The notes under the pieces were generated by a model. That model saw only the letters and a program-made list of their open reading frames with translations, had not been told where the DNA came from and searched no databases. Source: Streptomyces celluloflavus (GTDB lineage: Bacteria; Actinomycetota; Actinomycetes; Streptomycetales; Streptomycetaceae). From it: a DNA stretch of 64,000 bases. The DNA lies in NCBI GenBank assembly GCA_000720995.1, contig JOEL01000013.1, positions 238,591 to 302,590 of the forward strand, in the 5' to 3' direction. Shown here in pieces: positions 43,185 through 51,450 of the stretch. A program made the translations under genes and the position numbers. Positions within the stretch are counted from its first letter, which is position 1, and the number at the start of each line of letters is the position of its first letter.

Positions 43185-44304
43185 GACCGGGGCCGACGCC
43201 GAGGTCGTGGTGGTCGGCGGCGGTGTGGTCGGCGCCGCGGTCTTCCACGAACTGGCCGCCCGCGGCGCCGCCGTCACCCTGGTCGAACAGGACCGCGGCG
43301 GGCTGGGCTCCACCGCCTGGAGCGGCGGCATCGTCCGCTGCTACCACGACGACCCGGAGCTGACCGACCGCGCCCTCACCGGCTGGCGCCACTTCCGGGA
43401 GTTCGCCGCGCACACCGGCGAGAGCGCCGCCTTCCACCCGTGCGGCTTCCTCTACCTGCCGCACCCCGACCGCGCCGGGGCCGCCCGGCGCGAGACCGCC
43501 CGGCTGTCGGCGCACGCGCCCGCGCGGTGGCTGACCGCGGAGGAAGTGGACAGCCGCTTCGGGCAGTTGCTCGCCGCCCCCGCCCGCGGCGGCGCCGTAT
43601 GGGAGCCGGAGGCCGGCTGGCTGGACGCCACCGAGGTGACCCGCGGCTATCTGCGGGCCGGCCGACGCAAGGGCGGCACGGTGCTGGAGGGCGTCGCGGT
43701 GCACAGTCCGCTGCGCGGGGGCGACGGCCGCCTGCACGGCGTGCGGACCACCTCGGGCGCGGTCCGGGCCGCCACCGTGGTGCTGGCCGCCGGGGCCGCG
43801 ACGCCCGGTCTGCTGACGTCCTGGGGGATCGAGCACGACCTGTGGGCCCAGGCCGTCCAGGTCGAACTGCGGCGCCCCGCCGCCCCGGTCACCGGCCAGC
43901 CCGCCTACACGGACGACGAGTTCGACGTCAACGGCCGCCCGGATCCCGACTCCGGCGGCATCTACCTGGGCCACCCGACCGGCCGCCGGGTGCCCGGCGC
44001 GGGCCGCGAACCCGTGGACGCCGCCCAGTCGCAGCTGGCCGCCGAGGCCGGGGCCCGGCGGTGGCGCTGGGTGCCCGGCAGCCAAAGCCTGGGCGGGCTG
44101 CGGGCCGCCGAGTGCTGGGCGCCGGACGGCGGCGGCCGGGTCGTCCGCCACCCGCGCGAGCCGGGCCTGCTGCTGGCCACCGGCTTCAACGGGGGCGGAT
44201 TCAAGATGGCGCCCTGGGCGGCCGCCGAGACCGCCCGCCTGATCGGCATCGACGGCAACCACGCGCCGCCCCCGGCGCACGACACGAACGGAACCAGCCG
44301 ATGA
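43177..44304 (+). CDS. DAO-type FAD-dependent oxidoreductase
   Basis: 375 residues. Dinucleotide motif EVVVVGGGVVGAAVFHELAA, the FAD-site STAWSGGIVRCYHDDPEL and the C-terminal LLATGFNGGGFKMAPWAA define the glycine/D-amino-acid oxidase family. In s56-p1-type pathways a flavin enzyme of this family oxidatively releases the hydrazino acid (hydrazinoacetate or its hydrazone) from the lysine backbone. It is one of two DAO proteins in the cluster, overlapping the N-hydroxylase and coupled by ATGA to the aldolase-type gene that follows. Confidence 0.88.
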   Translation: MSETGADAEVVVVGGGVVGAAVFHELAARGAAVTLVEQDRGGLGSTAWSGGIVRCYHDDPELTDRALTGWRHFREFAAHTGESAAFHPCGFLYLPHPDRAGAARRETARLSAHAPARWLTAEEVDSRFGQLLAAPARGGAVWEPEAGWLDATEVTRGYLRAGRRKGGTVLEGVAVHSPLRGGDGRLHGVRTTSGAVRAATVVLAAGAATPGLLTSWGIEHDLWAQAVQVELRRPAAPVTGQPAYTDDEFDVNGRPDPDSGGIYLGHPTGRRVPGAGREPVDAAQSQLAAEAGARRWRWVPGSQSLGGLRAAECWAPDGGGRVVRHPREPGLLLATGFNGGGFKMAPWAAAETARLIGIDGNHAPPPAHDTNGTSR

Positions 44305-45230
44305 GTCTGCCCACAGCCAAGGACGTCAAGGGTGTTCTGCCGGTCGTCCTCATGCCCTACACCGACAGCGGCGAACTGCACGAGGACGACTTCCGCCGCC
44401 AGGCCGACCACATGTTCCGGGCCGGCTGCGACGGGTTCGTCGTCGGCCAGGTCTCGGAGGTCCTGCGGCTGACGCACACCGAGCGGCTGCGCGTCGCCGA
44501 GCTGTGCGCCAAGTCGGCCGACGGGCGCGGGGTGTCGGTGATGAGCACCGGTGCGGAGACCGCGGAGGCCGCGGTCGAGTACAGCCGGCACGCGCAGGAC
44601 GTCGGCGTCGACGCGCTGCTCGTCATGCACCCGGCCACGATCGGCCTGGGCGAGGACGAGATGGTCGGCTACTACAGCCGCGTCATCGAGTCGGTCGACA
44701 TCCCGGTGATCGTCCACCACGCCAAGAGCCTGGCCAAGCAGCCGCTGACCATCGGCGCCCAGGCCCGCCTGCTGGAGACGTACGGCGAGGAACGGGTGAT
44801 GTTCAAGCCGGAGGCGCAGCCCACCCCGCCGCGGGTGAGCCAGCTGCGCGACGCCACCGGGGGCCGGGCCAGGGTCTTCGAGGGCGACGGCGGCATGATG
44901 CTCCTGGACTGCCACGGCCGGGGCCTGACCGGGACCATCCCCGCCACCGAGATCGCCGAGATCGTCGTGACGCTGTGGCGGCTGCTGGAGGCGGGCGACC
45001 GGGCGAACGCCGAACGCCTCGGCCACCCGCTGTCGTACCTCATGTGCCACATGATGAACAGCACCGACTACTACCTGTCGATCGCCAAGCGCTTCCTGAA
45101 GGAACGCGGCCTCATCACGACCACCTATGTCCGGGGTCCCAGCCGCCACGTCCTCGACGACGAGTCGTGGACCGAAGTGAACCGCACCTACCAGCACCTG
45201 CTCACCCTCGCGAAGGAGCTCGCTCGATGA
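44301..45230 (+). CDS. Dihydrodipicolinate synthase/N-acetylneuraminate lyase-family aldolase
   Basis: 309 residues, class I pyruvate-aldolase TIM barrel. The Schiff-base lysine is visible at ~K169 (VMFKPEAQ), in the DHDPS position. The usual GTTGE loop is replaced by VGQVSEVLRLT and the catalytic Tyr of the YN-x-P motif by His (VIVHHAKSLAK, ~139), so it is not a housekeeping DHDPS. The family adds or removes pyruvate at an aldehyde, or dehydrates keto acids. It may build the carbon chain onto an aldehyde or hydrazone made by the DAO enzymes. Confidence 0.85.
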   Translation: MSLPTAKDVKGVLPVVLMPYTDSGELHEDDFRRQADHMFRAGCDGFVVGQVSEVLRLTHTERLRVAELCAKSADGRGVSVMSTGAETAEAAVEYSRHAQDVGVDALLVMHPATIGLGEDEMVGYYSRVIESVDIPVIVHHAKSLAKQPLTIGAQARLLETYGEERVMFKPEAQPTPPRVSQLRDATGGRARVFEGDGGMMLLDCHGRGLTGTIPATEIAEIVVTLWRLLEAGDRANAERLGHPLSYLMCHMMNSTDYYLSIAKRFLKERGLITTTYVRGPSRHVLDDESWTEVNRTYQHLLTLAKELAR

Positions 45231-45616
45231 AGAACTACGCCTTCACCATCCGTCTCCGGGACCAGGCCGCCGCCGACAAGTACATCGCCCTGCACCGGGA
45301 GGTGTGGCCGGAGATCGTCGGCCCCGGCGGCGCGCTGGACACCATCGGCGTCCGCAAGCTCCAGATCTTCTTCATCGAGCCGCTCACCCTCTTCATGTAC
45401 GTCGAGGCCGAGGACCACTTCGAGCCGGTGCGCGACTTCCTGCGCGCCAACGACCTGGACCCCCGGGTCCAGGAGTGGGACGACATGATGCACGACGGCG
45501 GCGGCAGCCTCCTGGTGCGCCACCCGGGCAACGACGGCCGCCTCAACTGGGCCCCGATGCAGCGCGTCCACCACGTCGACTTCACCGACACCCTCCCGGA
45601 CCTGGAGGACAAATGA
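45227..45616 (+). CDS. L-rhamnose mutarotase-like (dimeric alpha-beta barrel) protein
   Basis: 129 residues, overlapping both neighbours by 4 bp. It has a ferredoxin-like dimeric alpha/beta barrel of the RhaM type: NYAFTIRLRDQAAADKYIAL, HREVWPEI and GVRKLQIFFIEPLTLFMYVE, with the conserved His-x-x-x-W-P. In sugar metabolism these interconvert anomers. In a biosynthetic operon such folds also serve as small cyclases or isomerases. The family assignment is firm, but the reaction here is unknown. Confidence 0.8.
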   Translation: MKNYAFTIRLRDQAAADKYIALHREVWPEIVGPGGALDTIGVRKLQIFFIEPLTLFMYVEAEDHFEPVRDFLRANDLDPRVQEWDDMMHDGGGSLLVRHPGNDGRLNWAPMQRVHHVDFTDTLPDLEDK

Positions 45617-46665
45617 GCACGCCCGCACCGCACGCACCGGCCGTCCGGGACCGGCTGACCGTCCTGGACTGCACGCTGCGGGACGGCGGTTACTACACCA
45701 ACTGGGAGTTCGACGACGCCCTGGTCGAGGACTATCTGCGGGTCTGCGCCCACACCGGCATCGACATCGTGGAGCTCGGCTACGCCCGGTTCGACCCGGG
45801 CGGCCGCGGCCCCTACGGCAGGCTCCCGGCCGGGCTCACCCCCAACCTGCCCAAGGTCCTGCCCGACGGCCACGGACTGCGGTTCGCCGTGATGGTGGAC
45901 GCGTCCGGCCTCGCGGGCGTCCCCGCCGCCGAGACCGGCCCCCGCCTCGCGGAGCTGCTGGCCACCGGCTCGCTCCCGGTCGACCTGGTACGTGTCGCGG
46001 TGCACCACAGCCGCGCCGCCGGCCTCGCCGCCGAGATCGCCTCGCTGCGCGCCGCGGGCTTCGGCGTCGGCCTCAACCTGATGCAGATCGACCTGGCCAC
46101 CCCCGCCGAAGTCACCGCCCTGGTACGGACGGTGGCGGACCTGGGGCCGCTGGAGGCGGTGTACGTCGCCGATTCGCTCGGCTCGCTGCACGCCGCGCGC
46201 ATCGCCGAACTCGTGGAGCTCTTCCGCACCGGGCAGGACGCCCCGGTCGGCATCCACGGCCACGACAACCAGGGGTTCGCGCTGCGCAACACCCTGGCCG
46301 CCGCCGAGGCCGGGGCCACCTGGCTCGACGCCACCGTCCTGGGCATGGGCCGCGGCGCGGGCAACGCCCGCACCGAGCAGTTGCTCGCCGCCCTCGGCAC
46401 CGCCCCCGACACCCTCCAGCCGATGCTGGACCTGGTGGCCCGGCGGTTCGAACCGCTGCGGGACACCCACCGGTGGGGCGCCGGCGCCCTGTACGCGATC
46501 GCCGGGATGCGCCGCGTCCACCCGACGTACGTACAGCGGCTGGAGGAGAACGCGGAGCGGGACGTCGAGACCAAGCTGCGGGCCCTGCGCCACCTGGCCG
46601 GGCAGCACGCGACGTCGTTCACCCCGCAGGCACTGGAGGACGCGCTGCGCCATGCGTGTGCCTGA
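45613..46665 (+). CDS. DRE-TIM metallolyase / 4-hydroxy-2-oxovalerate aldolase-like protein
   Basis: 350 residues. Metal motif TVLDCTLRDGGYYTNWEF (residues ~16-33) and HGHDNQG (~215) are those of the HMGL/isopropylmalate-synthase/DmpG superfamily. It corresponds to the aldolase catalytic domain of DmpG-type enzymes, without the extra communication domain. It makes or breaks a C-C bond with pyruvate or an acyl-CoA using a divalent metal. It is the second aldolase in this operon. Confidence 0.87.
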   Translation: MSTPAPHAPAVRDRLTVLDCTLRDGGYYTNWEFDDALVEDYLRVCAHTGIDIVELGYARFDPGGRGPYGRLPAGLTPNLPKVLPDGHGLRFAVMVDASGLAGVPAAETGPRLAELLATGSLPVDLVRVAVHHSRAAGLAAEIASLRAAGFGVGLNLMQIDLATPAEVTALVRTVADLGPLEAVYVADSLGSLHAARIAELVELFRTGQDAPVGIHGHDNQGFALRNTLAAAEAGATWLDATVLGMGRGAGNARTEQLLAALGTAPDTLQPMLDLVARRFEPLRDTHRWGAGALYAIAGMRRVHPTYVQRLEENAERDVETKLRALRHLAGQHATSFTPQALEDALRHACA

Positions 46666-47449
46666 GACCGGCCCGGTCCCCCTGGAGGAGGCGCTGGCCG
46701 ACCACACCGCGGTGGTGTTCGACCTGGACGGGGTGCTCGTCGACTCCAACGAGCTGAAGGTGGACTGCGTACGCGACGCGCTCGCGGTCTTCGGCCCGGA
46801 ACTCGTCGATCCCTTCGTCGACGAGTTCCGCCGCACCTTCGGCCGGACCCGGCGGGAGCACTTCCTCGCCTTCCACCGCGACTACCTCGGCGGCCGCAAC
46901 ACCGGGCGCGACGAGGACTTTGAGCCGTTCTACGCGCGCTACGCCGGTGACTACGCCGCCCTGCTGGGCGAGCGGTACGCCAAGGCACCGCTGTGTGCGC
47001 ACGCCGACCGGCTGGTGCCCGCCCTCGCCGCCCGCGGCGTACCGCTGTACGTGGCGACCGGCACGCTCACCCCGGAGGCCGAGCGGCTGCTGGGGTGGCA
47101 CGGTCTGCTGGACGCCTTCCGCGGTGTGCTGGGCGGGGAGGAGCCCAAGGCGCGGCGGCTGTCCGGCGTGGTGGCCGGAACCGGCGCCGCGCCGCACCGG
47201 ACGGTCCTGCTGGGCGACTCCCGGCAGGACCTGCTCGCCGCGGGGGCCGCCGGCACCGCCTTCGTCCTCGTCACCGGGTACGGCTTCTTCCCGCCCGGCG
47301 AGATCCTGGGCGGCCCCGGCGGACCGGCCGGCAAGGAGGTGGCGGTGGCGGCCGGATTGGATCCGCGCGGTTTGGTGACCGGGGCCGTCGTGGCGCAGGG
47401 TCCTGGGCAGGCAGGTCCGGTGAACGCCGAACCTCGGTCGGCGCCGTGA
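46652..47449 (+). CDS. HAD-superfamily hydrolase
   Basis: 265 residues, overlapping the aldolase by 14 bp. The HAD motifs are AVVFDLDGVLVDSNELK (motif I, ~23), YVATGTLTPEAERLL (motif II Thr), the Lys in EEPKARRLSG and TVLLGDSRQDLLAAG (motif IV). It is probably a phosphatase that removes phosphate from a pathway intermediate. The last ~50 residues are Gly/Pro rich and unlike the family. Confidence 0.85.
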   Translation: MRVPETGPVPLEEALADHTAVVFDLDGVLVDSNELKVDCVRDALAVFGPELVDPFVDEFRRTFGRTRREHFLAFHRDYLGGRNTGRDEDFEPFYARYAGDYAALLGERYAKAPLCAHADRLVPALAARGVPLYVATGTLTPEAERLLGWHGLLDAFRGVLGGEEPKARRLSGVVAGTGAAPHRTVLLGDSRQDLLAAGAAGTAFVLVTGYGFFPPGEILGGPGGPAGKEVAVAAGLDPRGLVTGAVVAQGPGQAGPVNAEPRSAP

Positions 47450-47567
47450 GCGGACCGGGCAGGTCCGGGCCCCGGTGCCCGGACCGCCCGGTACCGCGAG
47501 GGCCGGCCCGCCGCACCGGCCCGCTCCGCCCGGAGCCGGCCGCCCGAACCGGAAGGACGACGCAGCC

Positions 47568-48284
47568 TTGACGACCGACCGCACCGACCGCACCTCCCCG
47601 GTGGTCATCTCCGGCGTCAGCAGAGGACTGGGGGCCGCGCTGGCCCGCCGGTTCGCCGAACTGGGCCGGCCCGTCGCCGGCTGCGCCCGCGACCGGGCCG
47701 CGCTCGCCGCCCTGCGCGCGGACCTCGGCCCCGGCCACCTCGTCAGCGCGGTGGACGTCACCGACGCGGACGCGGTCGCCCGGTGGGCCGCCGAGGTCGG
47801 CGAACGCCTGGGCGCCCCCGGCATGGTGGTGGCCAACGCCGGGCACATCACCGCGCAGGCCCCCGTCTGGGAGGTGCCCCCGGCGGAGTTCGAGCACATG
47901 ATGCGGGTCAACGTCGTGGGCGTGTACGCGATGGCCCGTGCCTTCCTGCCGCTCCTCGGCGACGGGGGCACGCTGGTCTCCGTCTCCTCCGGCTGGGGCC
48001 GCAATCCGCGCGGACTGCTCGCCGCCTACACCGCCGCCAAGTTCGCGGTGGAGGGGTTCACCCGGGCCGTCGCCCAGGAGACCGGCGCGCTGCGGCCGGG
48101 CGTGACGGCCGTCTCGCTCGACCCCGGCGGCGGGGTGGACACCGACATGCTCGCCACCTGCCTGCCGGATGAGCACAGCCAGTACGAAGGCCCCCGCGAG
48201 TGGGCGCTGCGGGCCGCGGACTACCTGCTGCACCATGTGCCCGCCGCGCCGAACGGCGCGGCACTCACCGTCCCGTCCGGCTGA
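47568..48284 (+). CDS. Short-chain dehydrogenase/reductase
   Basis: 238 residues from a TTG at 47568, chosen because GGAAGGA lies 10 bp upstream and no later start keeps the cofactor motif. SGVSRGLGAALARRFAELGR is the NADP(H) Rossmann motif, VVANAGHIT the NAG, and VSVSSGWGRNPRGLL plus YTAAK the active site. It is likely a ketoreductase step of the rightward pathway. It is the second SDR of the cluster. Confidence 0.85.
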   Translation: MTTDRTDRTSPVVISGVSRGLGAALARRFAELGRPVAGCARDRAALAALRADLGPGHLVSAVDVTDADAVARWAAEVGERLGAPGMVVANAGHITAQAPVWEVPPAEFEHMMRVNVVGVYAMARAFLPLLGDGGTLVSVSSGWGRNPRGLLAAYTAAKFAVEGFTRAVAQETGALRPGVTAVSLDPGGGVDTDMLATCLPDEHSQYEGPREWALRAADYLLHHVPAAPNGAALTVPSG

Positions 48285-48339
48285 CGGCGCGCCCCGCCCG
48301 GACCGCGGCCGACCGGCCGCCCCAGCACAGGAGAAGCCC

Positions 48340-49605
48340 ATGCCAGCACGCGGTACGGTCGCCCTCGTCGACGCGTACTCCTCGGCCCACCGGCTCGCAC
48401 CGCTCTTCCGGGAGCGCGGCTACCGCTGTGTCCATGTGCGCAGCACCCCCGTCATCCCCGCGGTGTACGCCGGTTCGTTCGTCGCCGGTGACTTCGCGGC
48501 CGAGGTGGTGCACGACGGCGCCCTAGACGACACCGTGCGGCAGTTGCGCGCGCAGCGGCCGGTGGCGCTGCTGGCCGGGATCGAGAGCGGGGTGGAGCTC
48601 GCCGACGAGCTGAGCGAGGCGCTGGGACTGCGCACCAACGGCACCGCGCTGAGCGCGGCCCGGCGCGACAAGTTCCGGATGGCGGAGGCGGTCCGTGCCG
48701 CCGGGCTGCGCGCGGCCCGCCAGCTGCTCACCGCCGACGAGGACGAACTGCGTGCCTGGTACGAGGAGATGGCCCGGGAGCAGGGCTCCGCGGGGCGGGT
48801 GGTGGTCAAACCCGTCAAGAGCGCCGGCAACGACGGGGTGTTCTTCTGCGACAGCCCGGAGGAGGCCGGCGCCGCCTTCCGCGCGATCGTCGGCACCCGC
48901 AGCGCCCTGTCCCTGGAGAACGACGCGGTGCTGGCCCAGGAGTACCTGTGGGGCGGCGAGTTCTACGTCAACACGGTCAGCCTGGACGGTGTGCACCATG
49001 TCTGCGACGTGTGGAAGACCAGCCATCTCCACGCGAACGGCGTCCGCGACCTGCTGGACGGCGCCTGGCTGTTGGAGCGGCACGGCCCCGTCCAGGACCG
49101 GTTGGTGCGGTACGCGTGCGGGGTGCTGGACGCGCTGGGCATCCGCAACGGCCCGTCGCACACCGAGCTGAAGCTCACCCCCGACGGGCCGTGCCTGATC
49201 GAGACCGGTGCCCGGGTCTGCGGCGGGGACCTGCCGAACCTGGTGCGGCGGGCGGTGGGCGAGAGCCAGCTGGAGTGGACGGCCGACGCCTACACCGACC
49301 CCGAGCGCTTCCGGTCCCGGGCCCAGGCGCCCTACACCGTGCGGGAGTTCGTCTCCTCGCAGGCGGTGGTGGCGCCGCGTCCGGGCACGCTCCTGGGGTA
49401 TCCGCGGCTGGACGAGGTCAAGGCGCTGGAGAGCTTCCACGAGGTGAAGATGGCGGTGGCCCCCGGTGAGCGCGTCCACCGGACCGTCAACGACTTCACC
49501 ATCCCCCTGCTGATCAACCTCGCCCATCCGGTGCAGGACGTCGTGCTGCGCGATTTCGGCACCGTGCGCTACCTGGACGGGGAGGGCTTCTATGACCTCG
49601 CCTAG
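48340..49605 (+). CDS. ATP-grasp ligase
   Basis: 421 residues from the ATG at 48340, preceded by AGGAGAAG. A pre-ATP-grasp Rossmann domain (TVALVDAYSSAHRLAPLFRE) is followed by the ATP-binding motifs GRVVVKPVKSAGNDGVFFC, LAQEYLWGGEFYVNTVSLDG, and the metal site TELKLTPDGPCLIETGARVC. The family (as in L-amino-acid alpha-ligases) joins a carboxylate to an amine through an acyl phosphate. In this cluster it probably forms the amide or hydrazide bond between the hydrazine unit and another acid. It overlaps the exporter gene by 14 bp. Confidence 0.9.
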   Translation: MPARGTVALVDAYSSAHRLAPLFRERGYRCVHVRSTPVIPAVYAGSFVAGDFAAEVVHDGALDDTVRQLRAQRPVALLAGIESGVELADELSEALGLRTNGTALSAARRDKFRMAEAVRAAGLRAARQLLTADEDELRAWYEEMAREQGSAGRVVVKPVKSAGNDGVFFCDSPEEAGAAFRAIVGTRSALSLENDAVLAQEYLWGGEFYVNTVSLDGVHHVCDVWKTSHLHANGVRDLLDGAWLLERHGPVQDRLVRYACGVLDALGIRNGPSHTELKLTPDGPCLIETGARVCGGDLPNLVRRAVGESQLEWTADAYTDPERFRSRAQAPYTVREFVSSQAVVAPRPGTLLGYPRLDEVKALESFHEVKMAVAPGERVHRTVNDFTIPLLINLAHPVQDVVLRDFGTVRYLDGEGFYDLA

Positions 49606-50623
49606 CCGGACCGGGCGGGCGGCGGGCGCGTTCCGGGCGGCGGCGTGGGGCGGGCCCCTCCTGGTGCTCGTCTACTGCCTCGCCAACGCGGTCAAGTCGG
49701 TGGTCGAGGGCGCGCTGGTGCAGCACATCAGCCCGGAGTTCTACGCCTTCAACACCTTCGCGGTCACCCAGCTCTTCTATCTGGCGCTCAACCGCGATCT
49801 GCGCGAACTGGCGGCCGCCGTACGCCGCTCATGGCGCGATGTCCTCGCGTACAACGTGACGACGACGCTGAGCTGGCTGGCCGTGCTGTACGCGCTCACG
49901 GTCTTCGAGCCGGTGGTGGCCAACTCCGTCATCGTGGGGCTGGTGCCCTGTCTGACGATCCTGCTCGGCGGTCTGCTGCGCCCCCAGGCGCGGCCCAGCC
50001 GGGTGGAGGTGCTGTCCTCCGTCGGCGTGCTGGCGGCCATGGCCTACCTCGCGGTGACCACCCTGGCCGGTTCGGCGGCCACCGGGTCGGTCTCGGCCGG
50101 CGGTTTCGCCCTCGGACTGGCCGCCTGCGCGCTGACCGCGGGCGCCGTGGCGGGCAACACCTTCTACACCAAGCGGCTGGGCGAGGCCGGGATGCGCGTG
50201 GGGCAGATGATGGCCTGCCGGTTCTGGCTGCTGCTGGTGTCCACGCTGGTCATCTTCCTGGTGCGGGGCACCGCGAGCCCGTACAGCGGGACGAACGTGG
50301 CGCTGTACCTCGGCCTCGGCCTCGGGGTGATCGGCACCCTCTACGTCCTCCAGGTGGGCATCACCCGCACCGAGCCGATGACCGTGTCGCTGCTGTTCGG
50401 CAGCAATCTGGTGATGACGTTCGCCCTCCAGTTCTTCGACCCCCGGCTGCACCAGTCCGGCCACACGCTGACCGGGGTGCTGCTGCTGACCGGCTTCATC
50501 CTCTGGGGCGCGCTGGCCCGGTCCCGGCCCCCGGCGGACCGGACGCCGGCCGGGGAACCAACCGGGGAACCGGCCGCGTCCGCACCGGCGGACGGGGCGC
50601 CACCGGGCGCCCGGACGCCCTGA
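49592..50623 (+). CDS. DMT/EamA-family exporter
   Basis: 343 residues with about ten hydrophobic helices in two repeats (LLVLVYCLANAVKSVVEG ... TTTLSWLAVLYALTVFEPV ... LYLGLGLGVIGTLYVLQVGI) and a hydrophilic Pro/Ala C-tail. This is the EamA drug/metabolite transporter pattern. It is the last gene of the rightward operon, overlapping the ATP-grasp gene, so it is the likely product exporter and self-protection gene. Confidence 0.85.
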   Translation: MTSPSRTGRAAGAFRAAAWGGPLLVLVYCLANAVKSVVEGALVQHISPEFYAFNTFAVTQLFYLALNRDLRELAAAVRRSWRDVLAYNVTTTLSWLAVLYALTVFEPVVANSVIVGLVPCLTILLGGLLRPQARPSRVEVLSSVGVLAAMAYLAVTTLAGSAATGSVSAGGFALGLAACALTAGAVAGNTFYTKRLGEAGMRVGQMMACRFWLLLVSTLVIFLVRGTASPYSGTNVALYLGLGLGVIGTLYVLQVGITRTEPMTVSLLFGSNLVMTFALQFFDPRLHQSGHTLTGVLLLTGFILWGALARSRPPADRTPAGEPTGEPAASAPADGAPPGARTP

Positions 50624-50650
50624 CCCGGCGGCGGATGGTGCGCCGCCGGG
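50624..50650. terminator. Terminator between convergent exporter and regulator genes
   Basis: CCCGGCGGCG (50624-50633) pairs with CGCCGCCGGG (50641-50650) over GATGGTG. It begins directly after the exporter stop and faces the stop of the LuxR-like gene at 50656. Confidence 0.75.
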
Positions 50651-50655
50651 GGCCG

Positions 50656-51435
50656 TCAGCCGTCGCGCGGCAGCAGGCCCGCCTCGGCGGCGCGCACCCC
50701 CGCCTGGAACCGCGAGGTCGCGCCGAGCAGCGCCATGATGTCCGCGACGTGCCGGCGGTAGGTGCGCACCGACATCGCCAGTTCCCGGGCCGCCGTGTCG
50801 TCGCTGACGCCGTCCCGCAGCCGGACCAGCACCTTGCCGGCCACCTCGGGCCAGTTCCGCCGCCGCAGCCGCAGGTACTCCTCCACTCCCGTCGCCCCCT
50901 GCCAGACGGTGTCGAAGAGCGCGCGCAGGCTCGCCACCACGGACGGCGCGCGCACGACGGCGGCCGCGCCCGGACCGGGCTTGCCGGTCCGCAGCAGGGC
51001 GACCTCGCCGTCGGCGATGACGGCGGTCAGCGGGAGCAGCCGGGCCATCCGGACCTCGGGCCGCACCGTGTCACCGTCGTCCGAGAGCGCGGTCAGCAGG
51101 GCGCACTCCGACGACAGCGGCACCGCGCACCGCCATGACTGCGGGGTGCACAGGATGCGGGGTTCGGGGTGCGCGGTGTACGGCGGCAACGCCTGGCGCA
51201 GGGCCGCGATGACCGTGCCGTTCACCTGCGGGAGACCGGCCAGCAGCACCTCCACGCTGCTGACCGCCCGGGACATCAGCACCCCGGCCGTGGCGCCGAA
51301 GGCGTCGTGGTGCGGTTCCACGACGGTCACCTGCGCGTCGCTCGCGGTCTGGTCGCGCCGTCTGACGGCGAGCGCCGCCAGCAGTTCGCGCACCTCCATG
51401 AGCTCCCGCTCCATGTCCTTCGTCCCCGGCAGCAC
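50656..51435 (-). CDS. LuxR-type HTH regulator (cluster-linked, paralog A)
   Basis: 259 residues. The N-terminal ~185 residues are a sensor-like region (VTVVEPHHDAFGATAGVLMS) and the C-terminal ~65 are a LuxR-like helix-turn-helix (KVLVRLRDGVSDDTAARELA, then MSVRTYRRHVADIMALLGAT). No receiver domain is apparent. It lies 15 bp downstream of a clear paralog with the same layout; the RTYRRHVA(D/E)IM recognition helix is shared. Likely a pathway-specific activator pair for the hydrazine cluster. Confidence 0.82.
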   Translation of the reverse strand: MLPGTKDMERELMEVRELLAALAVRRRDQTASDAQVTVVEPHHDAFGATAGVLMSRAVSSVEVLLAGLPQVNGTVIAALRQALPPYTAHPEPRILCTPQSWRCAVPLSSECALLTALSDDGDTVRPEVRMARLLPLTAVIADGEVALLRTGKPGPGAAAVVRAPSVVASLRALFDTVWQGATGVEEYLRLRRRNWPEVAGKVLVRLRDGVSDDTAARELAMSVRTYRRHVADIMALLGATSRFQAGVRAAEAGLLPRDG

Positions 51436-51450
51436 CCGTGCTCTCCTTCC

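Noticed and set aside
44301-45616. Rhamnose or sialic-acid catabolic operon
   Set aside because: The mutarotase-like and DHDPS-like genes suggested this, but no isomerase, kinase or sugar transporter is present, and both are embedded between biosynthetic genes with 4-bp overlaps.
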